DNA of 64,000 nucleotides from an uncultured Collinsella sp. (GTDB lineage: Bacteria > Actinomycetota > Coriobacteriia > Coriobacteriales > Coriobacteriaceae). Below are positions 1-7,863 of this stretch, piece by piece (position 1 is the first letter of the stretch; the number at the start of each line of letters is the position of its first letter). Under the pieces are notes generated by a model. It searched no databases. It was not told where the DNA came from and saw nothing but the letters and a program-made list of their open reading frames with translations. The stretch covers positions 1 to 64,000 of the forward strand of contig CAAETD010000070.1 of the NCBI GenBank assembly GCA_900758885.1, given 5' to 3'. The translations under genes and the position numbers were made by a program.

Positions 1-21
1 ATCAACACAAAGCAAGAACTG

Positions 22-97
22 GGGGGGGTAAAGGGACTCGAACCCTCGACCTACGGGACCACAACCCGTCGCTCTAGCCAACTGAGCTACACCCACC
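22..97 (-). tRNA. tRNA-His (GTG anticodon)
   Basis: Read on the minus strand this folds as a cloverleaf. The D arm starts TAGCTCAGTTGG, the anticodon stem ACGGG/CCCGT encloses the 7-base loop TTGTGGT, and the T loop is TTCGAGT. The anticodon is GTG, hence histidine. An extra G precedes the 7-bp acceptor stem and faces a C at position 73, as expected of tRNA-His. One acceptor pair (T2 with C71) is mismatched. A CCA end is not encoded. Confidence 0.92.
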
Positions 98-262
98 GTG
101 TCCTGTGCGCTTCGCGCTCGACTATTATTGCAAGGAACGCCACGCGATGCAAGCCCCAATTTTCAAGAATTTTGAAAAGAGTTTTTCGAGACAATTTCGA
201 GCAAATCCCACCGGTTTCATAGGAGTAAACTTGCCCCACTGCAAATCCTCGAAAGGACCGTC

Positions 263-1515
263 ATGAAAGAACTCTCCAACCGCACGGCAACGTTTACCGA
301 TTCGGTCATCCGCCGCATGACACGCATCTCCAATAAGTACAGCGCTGTCAATCTCTCGCAGGGCTTCCCCGACTTCGATCCCCCAGCGCAGCTGCTCGAT
401 AGCCTCAGCACCATCGCCACCGACCCCAAGCCGCTTTACCACCAGTACTCCATCACCTGGGGCTCCCAGGCCATGCGTGAGGCGCTTGCCGCCAAGCAGG
501 AGCATTTTATGGGCATGTCGGTAAACCCCAACGAGAATAACGTAGTCACCTGCGGCTCCACCGAGGCCATGATGGCCGCCATGATGACGGTTACGAACCC
601 CGGAGACAAGGTCGTCATCTTCTCGCCGTTCTACGAGAACTACGGCGCTGACACCATTCTCTCGGGTGCCGAGCCCATCTATGTGCCGCTCAACCCGCCC
701 ACATTCGACTTTGACCGCGAGACGCTCGAGGCAGCCTTCCGCGACAACGACCCCAAGGCCATCGTCCTGTGCAACCCTTCCAACCCTTGCGGCAAGGTCT
801 TTACGCGCGAGGAGCTCACCTTCATCGCCGACCTCTGCAAAAAGTACGACGCCTACTGCATTACCGACGAGGTATACGAGCACATCGTCTACGCGCCCCA
901 CGAGCACGTCTATATGGCCACGCTGCCCGGCATGTTCGAGCGAACCATCAGCTGCAGCTCGCTGTCTAAGACGTACTCCATCACCGGTTGGCGCTTGGGC
1001 TACACCATCGCCCCGGCCCAGATCACCGAGCGTATCAAGAAGGTCCACGACTTTCTCACCGTGGGTGCCGCCGCTCCCCTGCAGGAAGCCGTTGTCACCG
1101 CCCTCAACTTCGACGACAGCTATTACGATGAGGTCCTCGACCTCTACACCGCCAAACGCGACCTGTTCTGCCAGGGGCTCGATAGCATCGGTCTTGAGCA
1201 TAACGTGCCGCAGGGCGCCTACTACGTCATGATGGACATCTCTGAGTTTGGCTATGACAGCGACCTCGAATTCTGCGAGGATCTCGCATCCAAGGTGGGC
1301 GTGGGCGCCGTGCCCGGCTCGAGCTTCTTCCGCGAGCCCGTCAACCATCTGATTCGTTTCCACTTTGCCAAGCGGGACGAGACGCTTAACGCGGCACTGG
1401 AGAACCTCAAGTCGCTACGTGATATAATCAAGCCGCGCGAGGGTAAGGACGGCCCGGCAACTAAAGCAACCAAAGAAGCCTCGCACCGCCCGCCACGTTG
1501 CGAGGCTTCTTTTTA
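263..1515 (+). CDS. Pyridoxal-phosphate aminotransferase (fold type I), no in-frame stop before its terminator
   Basis: Class I/II aminotransferase of the aspartate-aminotransferase superfamily; substrate not determinable. The N-terminal part has the family pattern YSAVNLSQGFPDF, the substrate-side NPSNPCG motif and the PLP lysine in SSLSKTYSITGWRLGY. The ATG at 263 follows GAAAGGACCGTC. Homology-like sequence ends near residue 390, the usual family length (SLRDIIKP). The frame then continues without a stop through the terminator hairpin at 1472-1514 and stays open formally to 1981, inside the next gene. A one-base shift would give TGA at about 1420, so this may be a frameshift (natural or sequencing) or a true non-stop message. 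The end given here is the predicted transcript end, not a stop codon. Confidence 0.8.
1472..1514 (+). terminator. Intrinsic terminator after the aminotransferase
   Basis: A perfect stem of about 13 bp (AAGAAGCCTCGCA pairing with TGCGAGGCTTCTT) with a 13-base loop is followed by a T run. It lies inside the still-open aminotransferase frame. Confidence 0.85.
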
Positions 1516-1543
1516 TAGCGCTTTCTTAAATGGTTTAGAGCCC

Positions 1544-1549
1544 TATACT
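1544..1549 (+). promoter_or_regulatory. Probable -10 element for the ROK kinase
   Basis: TATACT lies 39 bp before the ROK start and just after the preceding terminator, where a promoter is needed. The -35 (TTTCTT, 16-bp spacer) is poor. Confidence 0.4.
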
Positions 1550-1587
1550 TTAGTCACGGAGCAACTCGTCCCAGAGAGAGGAATACT

Positions 1588-2478
1588 ATGGCAGAACAGC
1601 AGCTTATCGGAGCGCTCGAGGCCGGCGGCACCAAGATGGTCTGCGCCACGGGCTATGCAGACGGTACGGTCCTGGAGCGTGAGCAGATCGCGACCACGAC
1701 CCCGCAGGAGACCGTTGAGGCCGTCAACGCATGGTTTGCGAACAAGGGCATCGCCGCGCTGGGCATCGGCGCATTTGGCCCCACCGCAGTCAACCCTGCC
1801 TCGCCCCAATACGGCAAGATCCTGGAGACGCCCAAAACGGCATGGCGCTACTTCGACCTGCTGGGCACCATCCAAAACGAGCTCAATATTCCCTGCGGCT
1901 ACGACACCGACGTCAACGTCGCCTGCCTGGGCGAGGTCACCTTTGGTTGCGCTCAGGGCCTCACTGACGTGGTTTATCTGACCATCGGCACCGGCGTGGG
2001 CGCCGGCGTTCTCTCGGGCGGTAAGCTCGTGCATGGCATGATGCATCCCGAGGCCGGCCATATCCTGGTCACTCGCGACCCGCGCGACACCATCGGCGAG
2101 CATAGCGCCTGCCCCTTCCACGACAACTGCCTCGAGGGCCTCATCGCCGGCCCTGCCGTTAAAAAGCGCTGGGATGGCAAGAGCGCCGGAGACATGGCCG
2201 ATGACCCGGAGGCCATGGACCTGCTCGCAGGCTACCTGGCACAGGCGCTCATGACCTACACGCTGTGCTATGCCCCGCAGAAGATCATCATCGGCGGCGG
2301 CGTGGCCGACCACACCCCCATCGTGCCGCTCGCACGCAAAAAGTGCGCCGAAATGCTCAACGGCTATATCGTCACGCCCGAGGTCAACGACATCGATACC
2401 TACATTGTCAACAACAGCCTCGAGGGCAAGCAGGGCATCATGGGCTGCTTGGCCCTGGGCGCCCAGGCGCTTCAGTAG
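1588..2478 (+). CDS. ROK-family sugar kinase, fructokinase type
   Basis: This 296-residue cytoplasmic kinase is of the ROK family, closest in pattern to ScrK/GmuE-type fructokinases that phosphorylate free fructose (or a similar hexose) with ATP. The N-terminal phosphate-binding motif is GALEAGGTKMVCA. The sugar/ATP motif TIGTGVGAG lies at about residues 131-140. The zinc-binding ROK signature is HPEAGH followed by CPFHDNCLEG at about residues 150-188. A GGG-containing ATP site (IIIGGGV) lies near residue 230. The ATG follows GAGAGAGGAATACT. It is monocistronic between two terminators. Specificity is inferred; glucose or mannose cannot be excluded. Confidence 0.88.
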   Translation: MAEQQLIGALEAGGTKMVCATGYADGTVLEREQIATTTPQETVEAVNAWFANKGIAALGIGAFGPTAVNPASPQYGKILETPKTAWRYFDLLGTIQNELNIPCGYDTDVNVACLGEVTFGCAQGLTDVVYLTIGTGVGAGVLSGGKLVHGMMHPEAGHILVTRDPRDTIGEHSACPFHDNCLEGLIAGPAVKKRWDGKSAGDMADDPEAMDLLAGYLAQALMTYTLCYAPQKIIIGGGVADHTPIVPLARKKCAEMLNGYIVTPEVNDIDTYIVNNSLEGKQGIMGCLALGAQALQ

Positions 2479-2558
2479 CAGACGCACCCACAGGGCGTGG
2501 CGCGCTCGGCAAATCCGACCTACGGAACGACGCCACCACGCCTCATATAAGCCTCAAA

Positions 2559-2606
2559 TAAAAAAGGCTGCCTAGGACCAAACAATACGTCCTAGGCGGC
2601 TTTTTT
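2559..2606. terminator. Bidirectional intrinsic terminator
   Basis: The hairpin GCCTAGGAC / GTCCTAGGC is flanked by an A run on the left and a T run on the right. It serves the ROK gene (+) and the convergent VanZ-like gene (-), whose last codons overlap the right arm. Confidence 0.85.
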
Positions 2607-3041
2607 GGCGCATATCAGCGACCGTAAGAGATATCGGAGCACAACGCCCATTGCCGCTCCACAGCAGTCGATCATCACATCGGTGATCATGCCGGCGCGT
2701 CCCGGCACAAAGAGCTGAATCGTCTCGTCAATCGAGGGAATCAGCAGCAGGAACACCGCCGTGGGCAGCAGCACGTCAAAGGTGCGCCAGCCCTCAAAAT
2801 CAAAGGCGTGCGTTGCCAAGATGCCGAGCACCATATACTCGGTAAAATGCGCGCACTTGCGAACAACAAAGTTGGTCACCCATTCATATGGAAGTCCCAC
2901 GCCGTGCAGGAAACCGCGGATAGCTTCCATGACCGTTAGGCTCAGCGAGCCCGACCCCGAGCCGGGAACCAGCGAATTGCCCCAGATCAAGAGCGCCATC
3001 AGGCAGGTTACAACCGCCCATTTTCGATTGATCTTAACCAT
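2592..3041 (-). CDS. VanZ-like family membrane protein
   Basis: This 149-residue protein has an N-terminal membrane segment (about residues 8-26), the VanZ hallmark RKCAHFTEY (residues 61-69), a hydrophobic segment, and the second hallmark IDETIQLFVPGR followed by DVMIDCCGA. VanZ-domain proteins are polytopic membrane proteins of mostly unknown role; a few affect glycopeptide tolerance. Nothing here points to resistance. The gene starts 7 bp after the large membrane protein upstream, so the two probably share an mRNA. Its stop lies inside the terminator shared with the ROK gene. Confidence 0.85.
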   Translation of the reverse strand: MVKINRKWAVVTCLMALLIWGNSLVPGSGSGSLSLTVMEAIRGFLHGVGLPYEWVTNFVVRKCAHFTEYMVLGILATHAFDFEGWRTFDVLLPTAVFLLLIPSIDETIQLFVPGRAGMITDVMIDCCGAAMGVVLRYLLRSLICAKKAA

Positions 3042-3048
3042 GCAGAAG

Positions 3049-4449
3049 TTATGCCTCCGCGCGGAGCGGCGCGAAGCTGGCGGTACCGCCCTCGATAACG
3101 CTCAGATAAGCACGGCCCGTACGCTTGGCGGTAGAGGACTGCAGGCGCTCGATCTCTTCCTCGAGGATCTGATTGACGCGCTCGTGACGACGGTTTTCCA
3201 TAATGCCGGCGGCAATAGCCTCGGCCCGCTCGATGCTCTCGCGCGAGATACGGGCAGTATCCTCGGGGAACACAGCGCTGTGACGACCGACATAGGCGGG
3301 GGCAGCAGGCTGAGGGGCAGCGACGGGAGCGGGGGCCGTAACAGGAGCAGGCTCGTCAATCTCATCCAGAATCGCGGTGGCGGCGGCCCACATGTCCTCG
3401 TGGCCCGAGTAATCAGCCATGGGGACATCAACCTCGAGTGAGGCATCCGGAAGGTCGCCGGTGTCGATGCGATCTTGGGCATCAATCGATGCGGTGATGG
3501 CTGCAGGCTCATCGAGGTCATCGAAATCGATATCCGCGGCACCGGAGATGATAGGCATGCTGGCGAGGTTTGCGTTGTACGGCGCAGCCTCAGCCGCCTG
3601 CTGCTGGGCAGGAGCGCCCCACAGCGAGCTTTCGGCGGCACGGCGGGCGGCAACGGCCTCCTCGTCCGCGGCCATGGCTTCATCAACGTACGAATTGTCG
3701 GCAGAAGCGTTCGCGTCCGCCGAGGTAGCGCTGTAGGCGTTATTGGCTGCCGCGTTGGCGACGAGTGCCACGAAAGCCGCCGTGCTGCCCGCAGGGGCGG
3801 CCTGGGAGCCAGACACGGCGCGTGACGCGGCGACGATGTCGTCGCGATTGAAGGAGCCGGTCTGCCCGCCGTTGGTGAGCTCGTCGATGGCGACTTGATA
3901 GACGTCGCGCGAGTGTGCAGGGTCGCAGCTCACCGGCGAATCGTCGTCAAGCATACTGTCGATCATGGACCAAGCCTCGTCCTCGTCCATAGCATCTGCG
4001 GCTCGAGCGATGGTAGGGACACCATCATCGGCATGACGGCGCTGGAACGCACCAGTCAGGCCGGAAAGGAATGCCGAGGTAGACTGCTCCGCCTGAGCCT
4101 GAGAATCAGAAGCCGCAGCGTAAGGAGTCGCATCCTGCTGCTGAGCTGAAATCGAGGCGGTCTTGAACTCGCTTTGATGCTGATTGAGATTGGCGGCACC
4201 GCCCATGGCATCGGGCTGGAACAGACGCTCTTCACGCTGCGCACGATACTCGGAGATACCCAGCGAGGCGGCATAGATGCCCACGCCCGCCACCGCGCCC
4301 ACGGCGAAGGGAACCGCACCCGCCACGACCGTCTCGTTCACAGACGAAAACGGCAGCGTCGCGGCATACATAACCACGGGAGCGGCAAGGCCGATCCCGC
4401 ACGAAAGTCCGGCAAGGACTGCTCGTTGTGTTGCATCAGAAGAAGCCAT
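3049..4449 (-). CDS. Unrecognised membrane-anchored, Ala/Asp/Gln-rich protein
   Basis: I do not recognise a family. I chose the start at 4449 because GGGGAGAG sits 5 bases upstream; an upstream in-frame start (4476) lacks this. The 466-residue product has two hydrophobic segments near the N-terminus (about residues 8-28 and 35-58). A long region dominated by Ala, Asp, Ser and Gln follows (about 80-400), with proline stretches such as APVTAPAPVAAPQPAAPAY near 390. A charged, probably coiled-coil tail comes last (RISRESIERAEAIAAGIM... LEEEIERLQ). The picture is an inner-membrane anchor with a disordered cytoplasmic domain. It is the first gene of a likely two-gene unit with the VanZ-like gene and lies downstream of rho on the same strand, separated by rho's terminator. 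Confidence 0.75.
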   Translation of the reverse strand: MASSDATQRAVLAGLSCGIGLAAPVVMYAATLPFSSVNETVVAGAVPFAVGAVAGVGIYAASLGISEYRAQREERLFQPDAMGGAANLNQHQSEFKTASISAQQQDATPYAAASDSQAQAEQSTSAFLSGLTGAFQRRHADDGVPTIARAADAMDEDEAWSMIDSMLDDDSPVSCDPAHSRDVYQVAIDELTNGGQTGSFNRDDIVAASRAVSGSQAAPAGSTAAFVALVANAAANNAYSATSADANASADNSYVDEAMAADEEAVAARRAAESSLWGAPAQQQAAEAAPYNANLASMPIISGAADIDFDDLDEPAAITASIDAQDRIDTGDLPDASLEVDVPMADYSGHEDMWAAATAILDEIDEPAPVTAPAPVAAPQPAAPAYVGRHSAVFPEDTARISRESIERAEAIAAGIMENRRHERVNQILEEEIERLQSSTAKRTGRAYLSVIEGGTASFAPLRAEA

Positions 4450-4693
4450 GAGCTCTCCCCATCTTCCAGCACCCAAATCGCATCATTCAGTTGGCTGCGC
4501 GAGAGAAGATGAAGCGGGGCTATGCCCCAAAGCAACGGTATATGGTTCGTTTCATCTGCGTTATCCGTCGCGAAGCTTAAAAGCTATTATGCGAAACCGC
4601 CCTGTCGATTGCAAGCGACGATGTCGGATTGAAACGGGAAACCTGCTGCTTGCCAGTCTTATGGTCAAAAATAAGCGCGGAGCGGCGATATAG

Positions 4694-4728
4694 AAAAGGG
4701 CCGAGGCTCAAAGCCCGACCCTTTATTG
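4694..4728 (-). terminator. Intrinsic terminator after rho
   Basis: On the minus strand AAAGGGTCGGGCT pairs with AGCCTCGGCCCTTT (two G-T pairs, one bulge), followed by T-rich sequence, 34 bp past the rho stop. Confidence 0.7.
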
Positions 4729-4761
4729 CATTGATGACTATCGCTGCGTGTGGATGACAAC

Positions 4762-7335
4762 CTAGAACGTCTGCTCGTAGTCGCTGTGCTTTTTGGCCGA
4801 ACGCACCAGGAACTCCTGGTTGGTGTTGGTGCCCTTAAGACCCTTGATAAACGACGCAGCTGCGCGCTCGGTGTTGTTCATGCCGGCAAGAATGCGACGC
4901 AGGCCAAAGACAAACGGACGCATCTGCTCGTCAACCAACAGGTCCTCGTTACGCGTACCGGAGGCAACGGGGTCGATAGCCGGGAAGATGCGGCGGTCGG
5001 CCAGGTCGCGGTCGAGCTTGAGCTCCATGTTGCCGGTGCCCTTGAACTCCTCAAAGATGACCTCGTCCATCTTGGAGCCGGTGTCGATGAGGGCAGAGGC
5101 CAGGATGGTGAGCGAGCCACCGTTCTCGATATTGCGGGCTGCGCCCAGGAAGCGCTTGGGCGGATACAGTGCCGCCGAATCGACGCCGCCCGAAAGGATG
5201 CGGCCTGAGGCGGGCGCCGCCAAGTTGTAGGCGCGGGCAAGACGCGTGATGGAGTCGAGCACCACCACGACATCGCCGCCCAGCTCCACGATGCGCTTGG
5301 CGCGCTCGATGACGAGCTCTGCCACACGAGTGTGGTTGTCGGCGGGCATATCGAAGGTCGACGCCACAACCTCGCCCTTGATGGAACGCTGCATATCGGT
5401 AACCTCTTCGGGGCGCTCGTCGACGAGCAGGCAGATGAGGTGCACCTCGGGGTTGTTAATCGAGATAGACTGGCAGATCTTCTTGAGGATTGTGGTCTTG
5501 CCGGCCTTGGGCGGGGACACGATCAAGCCACGCTGACCCTTGCCGATCGGCGACACGATGTCGATGGCGCGACCGGTAATGGAGTCCTTGCCATGCTCCA
5601 TGCGCAGCGGCTCGTTGGGATAGACCGGGGTGAGGTCACCGAACTTGGGGCGGTTGCGAATCTGCTCGGGGTCTAGACCGTTGACGGTCGTGATTTTGGC
5701 GAGGCCGGCGCGCTTGTCGCCGCCGCGCGAAGGACGAAGCGAGCCCTCGATGACGTCGCCCGTGCGCAGACGCGCGGAGCGGATGAGGTAGGCGGGCACG
5801 AAGGCGTCGTCGTTGGACTTCATGTAGCCATGGGCATGGATGATACCGGAGCTGTCCGGACGAATCTGCAGGATGCCCTTGATGTCGCGGAAGCCCTCGG
5901 CCTTCGCGGCGGTGACGTAGATCTCCTCGACGAGCTCGGCTTTCTTCTTGCCGGTCGTCTCAATCTCGAACTCCTTGGCCTTCTCGCGCAGCTCGGCGAC
6001 CTTCATGGCCGCGAGCTCCTCGCGCGAAAGCGTGGGCTCGGTGGGAGCGGCATTACGCTCCTTGTTGCGCTGCTTGCGATCGCGCTGGCGGTTGCGGCGG
6101 TCGTTGTTGCGCTCGTCCTTGCGCTCGTTGCGCTCGTCGTTGCGCTTGTGCTGGCGACGGTTGGGGCGAGCGCCGTCTTCGGCCTCGGCGGGCGCGGCGC
6201 CATCGGTTGCGGCGGCATCGGCGTTAGCCGCAGTATCATCGCTGGCCTCGGCCTTGGAATCGCCCTGCAGCTCGGCCTCGGCCTGCTGCTCGGACGCCTT
6301 GGCCTTAGCGGACTTCTTACGACCGCGCTTGGGCTTCTCGGACGCAGACTGTTCGACGTCTTGGGGCTCGGCGGCATCAGTCGATGCATCGGCGGTCGTC
6401 TCGGCGGAATCCTCGGACGCACCCTTCTTGGCAGCCTTGGCCTTGGACGTGCGCTTAGCAGCAGTACGATGGCTGCGACCAGGACGGACGTCGGCGGGCT
6501 CGACATCGGCGGGAGCGGCCTCGGAAGTCGTAGCATCCTGGACGGGTGCATCGGCAGCGGTTGCAGACTCGGCGGTCGCCGCAGCATCCCGAGCGGCTGC
6601 AGCTGCGGCTGCGGCCTTCTCTGCCTCGACGAAGGCCTTGGGCTTGCGACCGCGACGGTGCGGGCGCAAAGCCGGATCGACAACGGGAACTTCGCTGGCC
6701 TCGACAGGCGCAGCGGACTCAGCAGGCGATGCACCCTCCCCTGCCGCGGAACGGACCGAAGCCTCAGTGAGCTCGGGGGTTACCTGATCGGCAACCTGCT
6801 CGGCCTTAGCAGCCGTGCGACGGCGTGTGCGCGGTACCGGCTTCTCGGTCGGCTGGTCGGCGACAGGGGTCTCGGTGGCGGCAGGCGTCTCGGGCACAGA
6901 CGGAGCTGCAAGCTCGGTCAGAGCCGCGGCCTCGCGCTCGGCAGCACGACGGCGGGCGCGCACCACCTGAGCCTCGCTAATCTGCGCCAACGCACGTGCC
7001 TGCGCGACCTCATCGGAAATCGGCGCCGAGGAGTCAGCTGCAACGGTGCGCTTGACGCGCGTCGTGCGCGTGGTACGGCGCTTGGGCTTGGTGACCTCCT
7101 CGCCGTCAGCAGCAGACTTGGCCGTGCGGCGCGTACGCTTGGGCTTTGCCGGAGCAGCCTCCTCACCAGATGCAGGCACGGCCTTCTCAGCCGCTGAAGG
7201 CGTAGGCGTCGAAGCAGCCTTAGGCGTCTCAGGAGCCGAGGCTTGCGCGGGCGCCGCGACCTGGTCCAACGCAACCGGTGCAGCGGGAGCGGCTTGCGTC
7301 GTCGTTATTTCGTTTTCTTGCTGTTGATCAGACAC
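4762..7335 (-). CDS. rho: Transcription termination factor Rho with long low-complexity N-terminal extension
   Basis: RNA-dependent hexameric ATPase that ends transcription. The conserved Rho body is the last 425 or so of 857 residues. It has a SAP-like N-terminal domain (LSREELAAMKVAELREKAKE), the RNA-binding cold-shock fold (GILQIRPDSSGIIHAHGYM), Walker A PPKAGKTTILKK near residue 610, the Q-loop segment VDERPEEVTDMQRS, and Walker B VVVVLDSITRLAR. The first 430 residues are Ala/Glu/Lys/Arg/Thr-rich, with repeated blocks such as RRRTAAKAE and KPKRGRKKSAKAK and an RN/KD-rich stretch (RKDERNNDRRNRQRDRKQR) just before the body. Such inserts are typical of actinobacterial Rho and likely add RNA affinity. 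The start is GTG at 7335. A promoter (TTGCAG-16-TACACT) gives a leader of about 140 nt. Confidence 0.97.
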   Translation of the reverse strand: MSDQQQENEITTTQAAPAAPVALDQVAAPAQASAPETPKAASTPTPSAAEKAVPASGEEAAPAKPKRTRRTAKSAADGEEVTKPKRRTTRTTRVKRTVAADSSAPISDEVAQARALAQISEAQVVRARRRAAEREAAALTELAAPSVPETPAATETPVADQPTEKPVPRTRRRTAAKAEQVADQVTPELTEASVRSAAGEGASPAESAAPVEASEVPVVDPALRPHRRGRKPKAFVEAEKAAAAAAAARDAAATAESATAADAPVQDATTSEAAPADVEPADVRPGRSHRTAAKRTSKAKAAKKGASEDSAETTADASTDAAEPQDVEQSASEKPKRGRKKSAKAKASEQQAEAELQGDSKAEASDDTAANADAAATDGAAPAEAEDGARPNRRQHKRNDERNERKDERNNDRRNRQRDRKQRNKERNAAPTEPTLSREELAAMKVAELREKAKEFEIETTGKKKAELVEEIYVTAAKAEGFRDIKGILQIRPDSSGIIHAHGYMKSNDDAFVPAYLIRSARLRTGDVIEGSLRPSRGGDKRAGLAKITTVNGLDPEQIRNRPKFGDLTPVYPNEPLRMEHGKDSITGRAIDIVSPIGKGQRGLIVSPPKAGKTTILKKICQSISINNPEVHLICLLVDERPEEVTDMQRSIKGEVVASTFDMPADNHTRVAELVIERAKRIVELGGDVVVVLDSITRLARAYNLAAPASGRILSGGVDSAALYPPKRFLGAARNIENGGSLTILASALIDTGSKMDEVIFEEFKGTGNMELKLDRDLADRRIFPAIDPVASGTRNEDLLVDEQMRPFVFGLRRILAGMNNTERAAASFIKGLKGTNTNQEFLVRSAKKHSDYEQTF

Positions 7336-7479
7336 AGTGTTTGCTCAACTTTCTTTTCAAGCCCTGTGATCACATGCTCCCTGCATAAACCTTCAGGGCG
7401 GCTAAACAGTCTAGCTCCGTCAAATACCGACGGACATCATTGATCTGTATCGAGATATTTGCGTCATATACGCAGCGTT

Positions 7480-7507
7480 AGTGTAACACAACCGCAACCA
7501 CCTGCAA
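7480..7507 (-). promoter_or_regulatory. Probable rho promoter
   Basis: On the minus strand TTGCAG (7507-7502), a 16-bp spacer and TACACT (7485-7480) lie about 145 bp before the rho start. The resulting long 5' leader would fit autoregulation, which is known for rho in other bacteria. Confidence 0.5.
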
Positions 7508-7511
7508 CTTA

Positions 7512-7550
7512 GTCATTGAGGACGTTCTTAAACGACTAGTCAAAAGGGAC
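7512..7550. repeat. Diverged fragment of dispersed repeat family B
   Basis: TAGTCATTGAGGACGTTCTT followed by AAACGACTAGTC closely resembles the TAGTCATTGGGGACGCTTTT / AAGCAACTAGTCATTGGGGAC motif at 26959-27005. It lies in the rho-argS spacer. Confidence 0.5.
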
Positions 7551-7591
7551 AATCTTTGGTTTAACACCCACAAATCTGACTGCCTCCGCCA

Positions 7592-7741
7592 AAACTGTGG
7601 CGGTTTACTACGATGAATCGCTCAACCGCGATCACTCCGAAACTTGTTGAACTAAAACCGCAGGTAGATGCCTTGCACTTTTTTGCGAAAAGCCGGCGTA
7701 GTTGGAATTTCTCATTTCATCGTAGTAAACCGGCATAGTTT
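7592..7741. repeat. 26-bp imperfect inverted repeat in the rho-argS spacer
   Basis: The left arm (7592-7617) contains GGCGGTTTACTACGATGAA. The right arm (7716-7741) contains TTCATCGTAGTAAACCGGC. The arms differ at about two positions and enclose about 98 bp that itself carries a related CCGGCGTAGTT fragment. No coding frame is credible in this 525-bp spacer. Confidence 0.7.
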
Positions 7742-7785
7742 CGTATTTCCAGCAGTTCCAAATTCGTCAATACGTCGGCGTTTGC

Positions 7786-7818
7786 AAAAAGCCCGACCTC
7801 CGTGGGAGATCGGGCTTT
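7786..7818 (-). terminator. Intrinsic terminator after argS
   Basis: On the minus strand AAAGCCCGATCTCC pairs with GGAGGTCGGGCTTT (loop CAC), followed by T residues. It lies 46 bp past the argS stop. Confidence 0.8.
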
Positions 7819-7863
7819 CAAGGCTTAGTTAAACCAAGTCTGTACGGTCAAATGACCCGTAGC

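Noticed and set aside
125..1363. 412-codon minus-strand open frame opposite the aminotransferase
   Set aside because: The plus-strand frame has clear family motifs and a ribosome-binding site; the antisense frame is a product of GC-rich codon bias with Val/Gly/Arg-rich, motif-free translation.
5830..7197. 455-codon plus-strand open frame across rho
   Set aside because: It is antisense to the Ala-rich Rho extension and reads as Leu/Gly/Arg-rich low complexity with no start signal.
7592..7741. CRISPR-like array in the rho-argS spacer
   Set aside because: Only two arms in inverted orientation; no direct repeats of regular spacing, and no cas gene in the window.
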